Shown in pieces: positions 55,187 to 63,639 of a stretch of 64,000 nt of DNA. Origin of the DNA: Rhizobium sp. CC-YZS058. GTDB lineage: Bacteria; Pseudomonadota; Alphaproteobacteria; Rhizobiales; Rhizobiaceae. The stretch is from contig NZ_JAYESJ010000001.1 of NCBI RefSeq assembly GCF_034720595.1, positions 1,328,001 to 1,392,000 on the forward strand, read 5' to 3'. Positions within the stretch are counted from its first letter, which is position 1. Each line of letters begins with the position of its first letter. The translations under genes and the position numbers were made by a program. The notes beneath the pieces are model-generated. The model worked only from the letters and a program-made list of their open reading frames with translations. It did not search any database and was not told the origin of the DNA.

Positions 55187-55720
55187 ATGGTTTTACTGCT
55201 GCTCGCGGCTGCGGGCTTGATGATCGTGGTGTTTGCCACGCGGTTCACACGGTTTCGAAGGGTGGCCGAGCCTGTTCTCTCGGTGCTGGTCGCCCTGCTT
55301 CTCCTCTCCGCCTTCATCGTCTGGCTGAATGACGGGACGGACACGCAACGCGATCCGGCAACGGCCCTGGCTCCTGCCAGCGGGCAGGTGCAGATCGAGG
55401 CGAAGGATATTGCTCTGATCGATCTTGCCTTCACGCCGATCCAGCCAGCCGGCAGCTATGTGGCAAGCGGAACCGTGCGAAACGACAGTGCCGCCTTCCT
55501 CGACTATTTCGATCTCGACGTGCGGCTGGAGGACTGCGCCACCGAGCCCTGCCGGGCCGTGGGCCGGGATCAGGCGCTGGTGATCGCGCGGCTGCCGCCG
55601 GGGCGCTCGGTGCCACTGAAGGTCACGCTCGTCTTCCCCTTTCGCCAGGGTGAGCCGCCGCAGGCGCCACGTTTCACCGCGACAGCCGGTCGCATCCGCG
55701 CCTTGCCGGACGGGCGGTGA
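55187..55720 (+). CDS. Membrane-anchored protein, FxLYD-like domain
   Basis: A 177-aa protein with two adjacent transmembrane segments (about 2-20 and 33-50: LLLLAAAGLMIVVF and VLSVLVALLLLSAFIVW), then an extracytoplasmic beta-rich domain (LAFTPIQPAGSYVASGTVRN, YFDLDVRLEDC) similar to FxLYD folds. AGGAGGA sits 6 nt before the ATG at 55187, which decides the start. The function is unknown. It is followed by an SRPBCC gene 59 bp on, possibly co-transcribed. Confidence 0.75.
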   Translation: MVLLLLAAAGLMIVVFATRFTRFRRVAEPVLSVLVALLLLSAFIVWLNDGTDTQRDPATALAPASGQVQIEAKDIALIDLAFTPIQPAGSYVASGTVRNDSAAFLDYFDLDVRLEDCATEPCRAVGRDQALVIARLPPGRSVPLKVTLVFPFRQGEPPQAPRFTATAGRIRALPDGR

Positions 55721-55779
55721 CGACGTTCGATTTCAACCGGCCGGGCGACATCGCCGGACCATGCAGCAGGAGAGAGCCG

Positions 55780-56250
55780 ATGACCCTTGAAACCGCCGAC
55801 GAGCTCGAACTCGTCCTCACCCGCCTGATCGATGCCAGCCCGCACGTGCTGTTTCGCTGCTGGACGGAGCCGCATCTCCTCAAGCAATGGTTCGTGCCGA
55901 AGCCCTGGACGATCGCCGAGGCCGAGATCGATCTCCGCGCCGGCGGCGCCAACCGCATCGTCATGCGCAGCCCGGAGGGTGTCGACATGCCCAATCGCGG
56001 CGTCTATCTCGAGGTGGTGGCGGACCGGAAACTGGTCTTTACCGACGCCTATGTTGCAGCCTGGGTACCCTCGGAAAAGCCGTTCATGACCGTCATCATC
56101 ACCTTCGAGCCCGAAGGCGACCAGACGCGCTACACGGCGCGGGTGCGGCACTGGACCAAGACCGACCGCGATGCCCACGAGCAGATGGGTTTCCACGAGG
56201 GCTGGGGCACCTGCGCCGACCAGCTTGCCGAGCTGGCCCGCACGCTTTAA
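55780..56250 (+). CDS. SRPBCC (AHSA1-like) protein
   Basis: A 156-aa START/SRPBCC-fold protein of the AHSA1 (activator of Hsp90-like) group. The motifs are IDASPHVLFRCWTEPHLLKQ, WFVPKPW and the C-terminal GFHEGWGTCADQLAELAR. Such proteins bind hydrophobic ligands and often sit next to ArsR regulators; none is present here. GGAGAGAG precedes the start. Its stop overlaps the convergent hydrolase gene by 4 bp. Confidence 0.88.
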   Translation: MTLETADELELVLTRLIDASPHVLFRCWTEPHLLKQWFVPKPWTIAEAEIDLRAGGANRIVMRSPEGVDMPNRGVYLEVVADRKLVFTDAYVAAWVPSEKPFMTVIITFEPEGDQTRYTARVRHWTKTDRDAHEQMGFHEGWGTCADQLAELARTL

Positions 56251-57536
56251 AGCCAGCCGCCGGAGAAGCCGGCTCGCTGCAAGCCGCGGCGCAGCACGGT
56301 GTTGGCGCGCAGGAGCGACCAGAAGAATTCGCTGCGGTGGTTCTCGATCATCATGATCAGCAGCCCCTGGTCGAGGCCGATCCTGCGCTTGTTCCGCCAG
56401 CCTTCCGGGTCCTTTCCGGAAATGCTGGGGTTGAAGCTGCCGATGAAGCCGGCCTCGTCGATGACGCCAGGATAGGTTTCCAGAATATGGCGGAGCGAGC
56501 GTAAGGACGCATCCGGCGCGAAGGGCAGGCAGGCCGCGGCAATCCAGGGCGCCATCGTGCCGTCATCCGGGCCGAACGGGGCGCCACGGGCGAGATAGCC
56601 CGAAAAGGCCTGCTGCCGTCCATCCCGCAGCCGGCGCGGCCGCTCGGGTCCGTCGCAGGCGGTCAACCCCCAGAGGTCTTCGCCATAGCCGGTGAACCCA
56701 TGCGGGTTGCGGATTGCATAGTCGCGATGCACGGCGATGGCACGCTGCGTGTTGACGAAATAGTCGCTGTCCTTCTCCGCCATGCCGGCATCCTGTATGC
56801 CACGAAAATCGATGAAGGCGTGCGAAAACAGATGGATGAACAGCGGCCCGGCATAGAGATAGGGCGCGCCGTCCACATCCATCCAGCCGCATTGGCGGGA
56901 AAAACTCTCGTAGCTGGCGGCCGGGATCGGGTAGGAGCGGGAGCCGAGCGCCAGCGCATAGAGGATGATCGCCTCGCTATATCCCTGCCAGCGATAGGGC
57001 AGAAACCCGCCGCGCGGCTTCCAGCCGAGCACCAGCGTGTCGGACTCGTCCAGCGCCCAGGCCCAGTTGGCGCGGGCGTAGAGCATGTCGGCAAGGTCGC
57101 GGATCTCGCGTTCCTCGGGCGTGTCGGCGGAGAAATAGGCGGCGGCCGTCAGCATGCCGGCCAGGAGAAGCGCCGAGTCGATCAGCGACAGTTCGCTGCG
57201 CCAGGCACGCTTGCCGGTCTCCATGTCGAGAAAGTGGTAGTAGAGGCCGCGATAGCCAGTCGCCATGCGGTCGCGCGATTGCTCGCTGGCGGCGAAGAAT
57301 CGCAGCGCGGTGGCGACGCGGCGGGCGGCCTCCTGCCGGGTCAGCCAGCCGCGTTCGGCGGCGATGCAGGCGACGGCCAGGCCGAAGCCGGTGGCGGCGA
57401 TGCTGGCGGGAATGTCCGGCTGCGAAGCATCGGCAATCAGCCCCGTCGTTTCGCTGCGGTGAACATCGAAGTAGCGGAACGCGCCCTGCTGGAGCTGGTC
57501 GAGCAGGGTCTCCTGTGGGGTATCGGCAACGAGCAT
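56247..57536 (-). CDS. Glucoamylase-fold protein, GH144-like
   Basis: A 429-aa protein of the glycoamylase-like (PF10091) family with an (alpha/alpha)6 barrel. Motifs: LLDQLQQGAFRYFDVHRSET near the start, YRGLYYHFLDMETGKRA, ELSLIDSALLLAGMLTAA, GPLFIHLFSHAFIDFRG, YGEDLWGLTACDGP and a C-terminal SFNPSISGKDPEGWRNKR. The same fold occurs in beta-1,2-glucanases and in the cyclic glucan synthase NdvB. No signal peptide is seen, so it may act in the cytoplasm on beta-1,2-glucan or a related glucan. The exact linkage is unproven. Confidence 0.83.
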   Translation of the reverse strand: MLVADTPQETLLDQLQQGAFRYFDVHRSETTGLIADASQPDIPASIAATGFGLAVACIAAERGWLTRQEAARRVATALRFFAASEQSRDRMATGYRGLYYHFLDMETGKRAWRSELSLIDSALLLAGMLTAAAYFSADTPEEREIRDLADMLYARANWAWALDESDTLVLGWKPRGGFLPYRWQGYSEAIILYALALGSRSYPIPAASYESFSRQCGWMDVDGAPYLYAGPLFIHLFSHAFIDFRGIQDAGMAEKDSDYFVNTQRAIAVHRDYAIRNPHGFTGYGEDLWGLTACDGPERPRRLRDGRQQAFSGYLARGAPFGPDDGTMAPWIAAACLPFAPDASLRSLRHILETYPGVIDEAGFIGSFNPSISGKDPEGWRNKRRIGLDQGLLIMMIENHRSEFFWSLLRANTVLRRGLQRAGFSGGWL

Positions 57537-57670
57537 GAAGAGGCGTCTTTTCTTTCCCCTGCCTTGCGGCAGGTTTCACTCATTCTTGACCGGTAGGCGA
57601 GACTTACAGATCGCGTCGAAGCCCGGTCTGATCTATCCTTGGCGCGCGCGCGTCTGTCGCGGCTAGGAGT

Positions 57671-57706
57671 ATGATTACGAACGAAGGCCGGGATTGGATG
57701 ACATGA
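57671..57706 (+). CDS. Possible 11-codon leader ORF
   Basis: A short frame MITNEGRDWMT is preceded by TAGGAG immediately before the ATG. Its TGA overlaps the ATG of the VWA gene in an ATGA junction, which would allow translational coupling. It could be chance. Confidence 0.2.
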   Translation: MITNEGRDWMT

Positions 57707-58482
57707 TCTTCGCTGCACTTCCGCTCATTTTTGCTCTGACTGCCCTTCCGGCTGCAGCTCCAACCGGCACGGAGGTCGATGTCGAGCTGGTTCTGGCGGT
57801 CGATATGTCGGGATCGATGGATATCGAGGAGGCGCGGGTGCAGAAGGCAGGCTATGTCGAGGCCCTTCGTCACCCGGAATTCCTGGAAGCCGCGACCGGC
57901 GGTCTCACCGGCCGGATCGCGCTCAGCTATGTGGAATGGGCCGGCACCGTTAATCCGGCCTCACTGGTCGAGTGGCGGGTCATTGCCAATGCCGCCGATG
58001 CCGAGGCCTTTGCCCGCGAGATCGAGGCACGCCCGACGGCGACGCGGCGCGGGACCTCTATCTCCAATGCTCTGGATTTCGCCACCCGATTGATCGTCGA
58101 CAACGCCTATTCCGGCCTGCGCCGCGTCATCGACGTCTCCGGCGACGGGCCGAACAATCTTGGGCCTCCGGTGGTGCCGGCGCGTGATGCCGCGGTGCGC
58201 AGCGGGGTCGTCGTCAACGGGCTGGCCATCATGCTGCGGCCATCCGGTTCGGCCTCCGGCCCGCCGCTCGACCGCTATTATGCCGATTGCGTCATCGGCG
58301 GCCCGGGTGCCTTCGTCCTTCCGGTCCAGAGGGCCGAGGATTTCGCCATCGCCATCCGCCAGAAACTGGTCCTGGAGGTCAGCGGCCTCGCGCCAAAACC
58401 CTCCGTCGTCCCGATCATCGGAATGCAGACGAGCGATTGCCTGATCGGCGAGAAGCTGCGCCCGAGCTTCCTAGATCGCTGA
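57703..58482 (+). CDS. Exported VWA-domain protein (DUF1194)
   Basis: A 259-aa secreted protein. Residues 1-20 form a signal peptide (FAALPLIFALTALPAAA). A von Willebrand A domain (DUF1194) fills the rest, with the MIDAS motif DMSGSMD, the second Thr site in RRGTSIS, and Asp in DVSGDGPNN. It probably binds a metal and a protein partner in the periplasm. A TTG start at 57694 is possible, but ATG at 57703 overlaps a leader frame as ATGA. It is convergent with the amine oxidase gene (12-bp overlap of 3' ends). Confidence 0.87.
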   Translation: MIFAALPLIFALTALPAAAPTGTEVDVELVLAVDMSGSMDIEEARVQKAGYVEALRHPEFLEAATGGLTGRIALSYVEWAGTVNPASLVEWRVIANAADAEAFAREIEARPTATRRGTSISNALDFATRLIVDNAYSGLRRVIDVSGDGPNNLGPPVVPARDAAVRSGVVVNGLAIMLRPSGSASGPPLDRYYADCVIGGPGAFVLPVQRAEDFAIAIRQKLVLEVSGLAPKPSVVPIIGMQTSDCLIGEKLRPSFLDR

Positions 58483-59814
58483 GTCACGGCCAGCCGAAAC
58501 GTCCGGTGTTTGAGAGATCGCCGGATTGCGCTCTCCCGGCCTGACCTGGGGGGCCTTCACGGCGGCAGCAGCGCGGTCGGCGGCTTCGCGGCCAGCGATG
58601 ATCGCGCCTTCGACATAGGTGGGGAAACGGGGCGAGATTTCCGAACAGGCGAAGGTGATCTGCGGCAGGCCGGCGCGAATCCGCGTTTCCGCATCCCGCG
58701 CGTCCGGCTCGACGATGACATCGCTATAGCCGCCGCCGCTCCAGGGGTCGTCGATCCAGTCCCGCATCAGGAAGGCCGAGGGCGCCGAGGCCTCTGCCCC
58801 GAGCAGGGCCGTGAGCCGGCGCAGGATTTCGGCGCGGATGAAACCCTCGCCGCGGTCCTGCCATTGCGCGGCCAGAGGGCCACCGATGAAGGCGATGAAA
58901 CAGGCCCTCTCGTCGCTGACGCTGCCGTCGAACACGAAGAGACCGAGCATGTCCCGCCACATCAGGCCGGAGGAGACGCTCTTCGGCCAGAAACGGCGCG
59001 GGTAGAGGATGAGGATCTTGATCACCATGCCGCTCTTCCAGGCGGACAGCGCCTTGCCGAGCGGCGCGGGAAGCGGCGGCGCGTAGGCCAGCGCGCCTGC
59101 CTTGGCCGGCGGCACGGCGACGACGACATGGCGGGCAGTCAGTGTTCCCTGGCGCGTGTGCAGGGTGACGCGATCGTCGCCGACCTCGATCCGCTCGACC
59201 GGCCTCCCCAGCATGATATGAGGGGCGAGGTCATTGGCCATGGCCTGGGCGAGGCCGGCCATTCCGTCCTTCAAGAAAAACTGCAGTTCGGAAACCGAGG
59301 CCGTGTTGCGCTGGTCGCTTTCGGCGAGATGCCAGAACGGAATGCTCTGCGGCGGCAGGCACCAAAGCCCCTCGACCATGCTGGTGAAGCGGCGCTTGGC
59401 TTCCGCCGAGGCGGACCGTTGGTCGAGCCAGTCGGCAACGCTGACGTCATCGAGGGCCGGGTCCGAAGGGTCGGCGTGGTCGAGCGCGTCGAACAGGGCG
59501 TCGAGGTCCTCGCAGGCCGCATCCGTGTCGGTTTCGGGCACCATATGCGCTTCGCCACGCCAGCGGGTCTCGATCGTCTCCAGACCGTAGCGTCGGGCGA
59601 GCGCGGTGACTTCTGGCATGTCGTCACACAGGAACTGGCCGCCGGCATCCCAGCGGCTGCCATCGGGCGCTTCCACCGGCTCGACCCGGCCGCCGACGCG
59701 ATTGCGCGCCTCGAGAAGCGCGATGGTGAAGCCCCTGTCTTTCAGCGCATGCGCTGCCGAGAGACCGGCAAAACCCGCCCCGACAATCGCCACATCCACC
59801 TGATCGCCTGCCAT
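58471..59814 (-). CDS. Flavin-containing amine oxidase
   Basis: A 447-aa FAD-dependent amine oxidoreductase. The N-terminal Rossmann motif is VDVAIVGAGFAGLSAAHALK, with ARNRVGGRVEPVEAPDG and WDAGGQFLCDD. The C-terminal part has the FAD motif TYVEGAIIAGREAADRAA. It resembles monoamine oxidase/phytoene desaturase-like enzymes; the substrate amine is unknown. MAGDQVDV was chosen as start; the frame open upstream to 59886 does not look like protein of this family. Confidence 0.88.
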   Translation of the reverse strand: MAGDQVDVAIVGAGFAGLSAAHALKDRGFTIALLEARNRVGGRVEPVEAPDGSRWDAGGQFLCDDMPEVTALARRYGLETIETRWRGEAHMVPETDTDAACEDLDALFDALDHADPSDPALDDVSVADWLDQRSASAEAKRRFTSMVEGLWCLPPQSIPFWHLAESDQRNTASVSELQFFLKDGMAGLAQAMANDLAPHIMLGRPVERIEVGDDRVTLHTRQGTLTARHVVVAVPPAKAGALAYAPPLPAPLGKALSAWKSGMVIKILILYPRRFWPKSVSSGLMWRDMLGLFVFDGSVSDERACFIAFIGGPLAAQWQDRGEGFIRAEILRRLTALLGAEASAPSAFLMRDWIDDPWSGGGYSDVIVEPDARDAETRIRAGLPQITFACSEISPRFPTYVEGAIIAGREAADRAAAAVKAPQVRPGERNPAISQTPDVSAGRDSAI

Positions 59815-59932
59815 GCCTGCTGCTCCGTTCTCGACCCGAACCCGACATATAGGGTCGTGGCCATGAAGGGCATCCGGCACGTGCAAACTTCAGGCCGGTC
59901 CGCCACGCCCCATGAGGCGCGACAAGGGTGGA

Positions 59933-60655
59933 TCAGCTTTTCGCCTGCGAGACCAGGGCCGGCTTGGCGGCATAGACGGCGGGGAAGATCGTCTTCAGGT
60001 TCTCGATCTTCGGCAGGTCGTTATAGACGATGTAGGGGTAGGTCGGATTGAGCGTCAGGAAATCCTGGTGATAGGCTTCGGCGGGGTAGAAGGCCTTCAG
60101 GCTCGAGACCTTGGTGACCACCTTGTCCGGATAGACGCCAGCCTTGTCCAGCTGCGCCACATAGGCCTTGGCGACCGCCTCCTGCTCCGGCGTCGCGGCG
60201 AAGATTTCCGAGCGATACTGCGTGCCGTGGTCCGGCCCCTGATAGTTCAGCTGGGTCGGGTTATGGGCGACGGAGAAGTAGATCTGCAGAAGCTGGCCAT
60301 AGCTGACCTTGGCGGGATCATAGGTGACCTCCACCGCCTCGGCATGGCCGGTGGTGCCGGAGCTGACCGTTTCGTACGTCGCCGTCTCCTTCGCGCCGCC
60401 GGAATAGCCGGACACGGCATTCTTGACGCCGGTGACATGCTGGAACACGCCCTGCACGCCCCAGAAGCAGCCGCCGGCGAAGACGGCCTTGGCCGTGCCG
60501 CTCTCGGCCTTCACGTCGCGCGACGGGGCAGGGATGACGAAGGCTTCCTCGGCGGCGCCGGCAGGCAGCGAGGGCAGCGTGACGGCTGCAGCGACGATGC
60601 CGAGTCCGAGCGCCAGGCCGGACAGGAGAACGCGGAAGCGGGAAGAAGCAAGCAT
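59933..60655 (-). CDS. msrA: Peptide-methionine (S)-S-oxide reductase, exported
   Basis: A 240-aa MsrA that repairs methionine sulfoxide. Residues 1-34 form a signal peptide (LLSGLALGLGIVAAAVTLPS), pointing to the periplasm. The catalytic motif is VFAGGCFWGVQGVF with the nucleophilic Cys; GYSGGAKETATYETVSSGTT, HAEAVEV and YRSEIF are conserved. No MsrB domain is fused. It is a single gene, separate from the amine oxidase by 118 bp. Confidence 0.95.
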   Translation of the reverse strand: MLASSRFRVLLSGLALGLGIVAAAVTLPSLPAGAAEEAFVIPAPSRDVKAESGTAKAVFAGGCFWGVQGVFQHVTGVKNAVSGYSGGAKETATYETVSSGTTGHAEAVEVTYDPAKVSYGQLLQIYFSVAHNPTQLNYQGPDHGTQYRSEIFAATPEQEAVAKAYVAQLDKAGVYPDKVVTKVSSLKAFYPAEAYHQDFLTLNPTYPYIVYNDLPKIENLKTIFPAVYAAKPALVSQAKS

Positions 60656-60798
60656 GGCCAGAGCTCCGGATAAGCGGTTGCGACCGGAAGACCCGGCCGC
60701 CGATCGCGCTAAACTGGCGCCGACTCTGGCCGAATTTGCGGCGCGCCGTCAAATCGCAACTGCGTGTTCTTGCCGCAGGCGGGGCGGAGGAGGGACGG

Positions 60799-61860
60799 TC
60801 AGTCCCGAACGATCAGGAGATCGCCGGCGGTGAAGCGCAGCGTCACCGTGTCGCCGATCGCCGGCGGCGTCAGTCCGGGGCTGTTGAACATGTCGAAGGA
60901 AATGGTGCTTTGCCCGACCGCCATGCGGGTGCGGATGACCGAGCCCAGGAAGTTGGTCGATACCACCGTGCCCGTCAGCGCCGTGTCGCCCTTGGCACCT
61001 TCGGCGATCGAACCCGCTTCCGGGCGCAGCGCCAGGGACACGGTCTCGCCCGCCTTCGCAGTCCCGAGCGGTTCCTTCAGCGTCACGCCCTGATCGCCGA
61101 TCGCCACGCGGTTGGCGGCGGGATCCACGACCTTGGCCTCGATCAGGTTCAGCGTGCCGACGAAGGAGGCAACGAAGCGGGTGGCCGGCCGGTTGTAGAT
61201 TTCGAAGGGCGTGCCGATCTGGTCGGCGCGGCCGGCATTCATGATCACGATGCGGTCGGAGATCGACAGAGCCTCTTCCTGGTCATGGGTCACGAAAACG
61301 GTGGTGATGCCGAGCTGCTGCTGGATGAGGCGAATTTCCTCGCGCAGCGACACGCGGATCTTGGCATCGAGCGCCGAGAGCGGCTCGTCGAGGAGCAGCA
61401 CCTGCGGCTTGGGCGCGAGAGCGCGGGCAAGCGCCACGCGCTGCTGCTGACCGCCCGACATCTGATAGGGATAGCGGTCCGCGAGATGGTCGAGGTGGAT
61501 GAGCCCCAGCATCTCCTTGACCCGCTTGGCGATCTCGTCCTTCGGCGCGCCGGCCACCTTCAGCCCGAAGGCAACGTTGTCGGCGACGTTCATATTCGGA
61601 AAAAGCGCGTAGGCCTGGAAGACCATGCCGATATTGCGCTGGTTGGGCTTCAGCGCGCTCTGGTCCCGGCCGTTGATGACGATCGTGCCGTCGCTCGGCG
61701 TTTCGAAGCCGGCGATCATGCGCAGGATCGTCGTCTTGCCGCAGCCGGACGGGCCGAGGAAGGAGACGAACTCGCCCTTCTCGATGGCCATGTTGAAATC
61801 GTGGACGACCTGGACCGGGCCGAAGGACTTCTTGATGTGGGTAAGGGTCAGGAAGCTCAT
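60799..61860 (-). CDS. Polyamine/iron-type ABC transporter ATPase
   Basis: A 353-aa ATPase. Walker A GPSGCGKTT, Q-loop QAYALFPN, signature MSGGQQQR, Walker B LLLDEPLSALD, and a C-terminal TOBE domain (about 270-350). It is the last gene of a binding protein-permease-permease-ATPase operon and starts 8 bp after the upstream permease gene. The substrate class (polyamine, iron or 2-aminoethylphosphonate) is not settled. Confidence 0.93.
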   Translation of the reverse strand: MSFLTLTHIKKSFGPVQVVHDFNMAIEKGEFVSFLGPSGCGKTTILRMIAGFETPSDGTIVINGRDQSALKPNQRNIGMVFQAYALFPNMNVADNVAFGLKVAGAPKDEIAKRVKEMLGLIHLDHLADRYPYQMSGGQQQRVALARALAPKPQVLLLDEPLSALDAKIRVSLREEIRLIQQQLGITTVFVTHDQEEALSISDRIVIMNAGRADQIGTPFEIYNRPATRFVASFVGTLNLIEAKVVDPAANRVAIGDQGVTLKEPLGTAKAGETVSLALRPEAGSIAEGAKGDTALTGTVVSTNFLGSVIRTRMAVGQSTISFDMFNSPGLTPPAIGDTVTLRFTAGDLLIVRD

Positions 61861-61868
61861 GGGCGAGG

Positions 61869-62651
61869 TTACACCTTGGGCGGAGCGGCCTTCTGGAGGC
61901 GCGAGACAAGCTGGATGAGGCCGAGGCAGCCCCAGGTGATGGCAAAGGCGATGACCGCGAGAGCGGCCGGCTCATAGGCACGGTTGGCGCCGAGCAGCTG
62001 CATGTATGGACCGAAGGCCGGGCGGTTCAGAAGCGCCGCCATGGTGAATTCGCCGATGACGATTGCGAAGGTGAGGAAGGCGCCGGACAGCACGGCAAGC
62101 AGCACATTGGGCAGGATGATGCGGGCGAGAATCGTCGTCCAGCCGGCGCCGAGGCTCTGGGCCGCTTCGGTCAGCGTCGTCACGTCGATGGTGCGCAGGC
62201 CCGTATCGACCGCGCGGTACATATAGGGAAGGGCAAGCGTGGTATAACCGAACATCAGCAGCAGATTGGTGCCGGCCGAAGTGCCGGTGAGCGGCAGCCA
62301 GCTGGCCGTGTTGTAGAGCCGGATATAGCCGAACACGATGACGATGGCCGGGATGACCAGCGGCAGCAGCGTGATGAACTCCACATAGGGCCTGAGGCCG
62401 GGCAGCTTCAGCCGGATCCAGTAGGCGGTCGGAACGACCAGGAGCACGCCGAAGACGATCGTGGCGAGCGCCATGACCACCGAATAGGTGAAGGTCGCCT
62501 GGAAGGCGGGATCGGCGAAGACCTTGGCATAGGCGTCGAAGGAATAGACGCCGCGCCGCATCTTCAGGGAGAAATTGGTCATGCCGATCAGCGGCAGGAA
62601 GAAATAGAGCAGGCCGATCGTCAGCGCGCCCCAGGCCCAGATCTTCTTCAT
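61869..62651 (-). CDS. ABC transporter permease
   Basis: A 260-aa permease with six transmembrane segments, starting MKKIWAWGALTIGLLYFFLP. The EAA loop is LTEAAQSLGAGWTTILARII followed by LPNVLLAVLSGAF. It overlaps the preceding permease stop by ATGA, so the start is fixed, and forms the second half of the channel. Confidence 0.92.
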   Translation of the reverse strand: MKKIWAWGALTIGLLYFFLPLIGMTNFSLKMRRGVYSFDAYAKVFADPAFQATFTYSVVMALATIVFGVLLVVPTAYWIRLKLPGLRPYVEFITLLPLVIPAIVIVFGYIRLYNTASWLPLTGTSAGTNLLLMFGYTTLALPYMYRAVDTGLRTIDVTTLTEAAQSLGAGWTTILARIILPNVLLAVLSGAFLTFAIVIGEFTMAALLNRPAFGPYMQLLGANRAYEPAALAVIAFAITWGCLGLIQLVSRLQKAAPPKV

Positions 62652-63547
62652 TTCAGCCACCTTTCGCTGCGGGCGCGCAGCCAGATGTAGATCGCGTTGG
62701 CGATGCCGGTGACGACGACCATGCCGAAGGCAAGCGCGTAGCCCAGATGCGGATCGCCAAGCACGTCGCCGCGGATCTGGGCATAGAGCAGGATGGGCGC
62801 GATGTTGAGCGAGGAACCGGTCAGCGCGATCGCGGTCGCCACGGCGCCGAAGGCATTGGCAAAGAGCAGCGCGAAGGTGCCGAGCAGCGAGGGCGTGAGG
62901 ATCGGCAGGGCAACCATGCGCCAATACTGCACACCGGTCGCTCCAAGGATCGAGGCCGCCTCCTTCCACTCCCGCTTCAGCCCGTCGAGCGCAGGCGTGA
63001 TGATGAGGATCATCAGCGGGATCTGGAAGAACAGATAGGTGATCGTCAGGCCCCAGAAGGACAGGAGATTGAAGCCGAGCATGCGCAGATCGATGCCGAG
63101 CTCGGAGCGCAGGAAAACGGTGACCATGCCGACCGGGCCCAGCGTGGCGATGAAGGCGAAAGCCAGCGGCACGCCGGCAAACTGCGAGGCGACGCCGGAG
63201 AAGGTGAGGAGCAGGGAACGGATGCGGGCCGGCAGTCCCCCGAGCACCAGAGCGGCAGCAACCGCGAAACCGATCAGGCAGCCGAGCAGGGCGGATGCCA
63301 CGCTGATCCGGATCGAGATCCAGAAGGCCGACAGGATCGACGGGGTAAAGAGGGAGGCGACGTTGGAGAAGGTCAGGCTGCCATCCGGTCTCTGGAAGGC
63401 GCCGATGACGATCTTCATCGTCGGCAGGATGAGGAAGAGCAGAACGAACAGGCCGAAGGGCACGATGCCGACCCAAGTCAGGTTCAGGCGTCGCCGCCTG
63501 CGCCGTACCGGCGCGGTCGTTCCGGCAGCGGTCGTGGCTGGCGGCAT
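62648..63547 (-). CDS. ABC transporter permease
   Basis: A 299-aa permease with a basic N-terminus (APVRRRRRRLNL), six transmembrane segments, and the EAA loop WKEAASILGATGVQYWRMVA. It is the first permease after the binding protein gene. Overlaps the next permease by four bases. Confidence 0.92.
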   Translation of the reverse strand: MPPATTAAGTTAPVRRRRRRLNLTWVGIVPFGLFVLLFLILPTMKIVIGAFQRPDGSLTFSNVASLFTPSILSAFWISIRISVASALLGCLIGFAVAAALVLGGLPARIRSLLLTFSGVASQFAGVPLAFAFIATLGPVGMVTVFLRSELGIDLRMLGFNLLSFWGLTITYLFFQIPLMILIITPALDGLKREWKEAASILGATGVQYWRMVALPILTPSLLGTFALLFANAFGAVATAIALTGSSLNIAPILLYAQIRGDVLGDPHLGYALAFGMVVVTGIANAIYIWLRARSERWLK

Positions 63548-63639
63548 GGATGATCCCCTCTTGGCGCCGCCCCCGGCGCGCAGTGCTCGTCCGCGTTGCC
63601 GCCCGGCGCGTCATGCACCGGGCGGCAAACAGGCGCAGA

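Noticed and set aside
57694..57702. TTG start for the VWA gene
   Set aside because: ATG three codons later gives a normal signal peptide and an ATGA junction; TTG has no better ribosome site.
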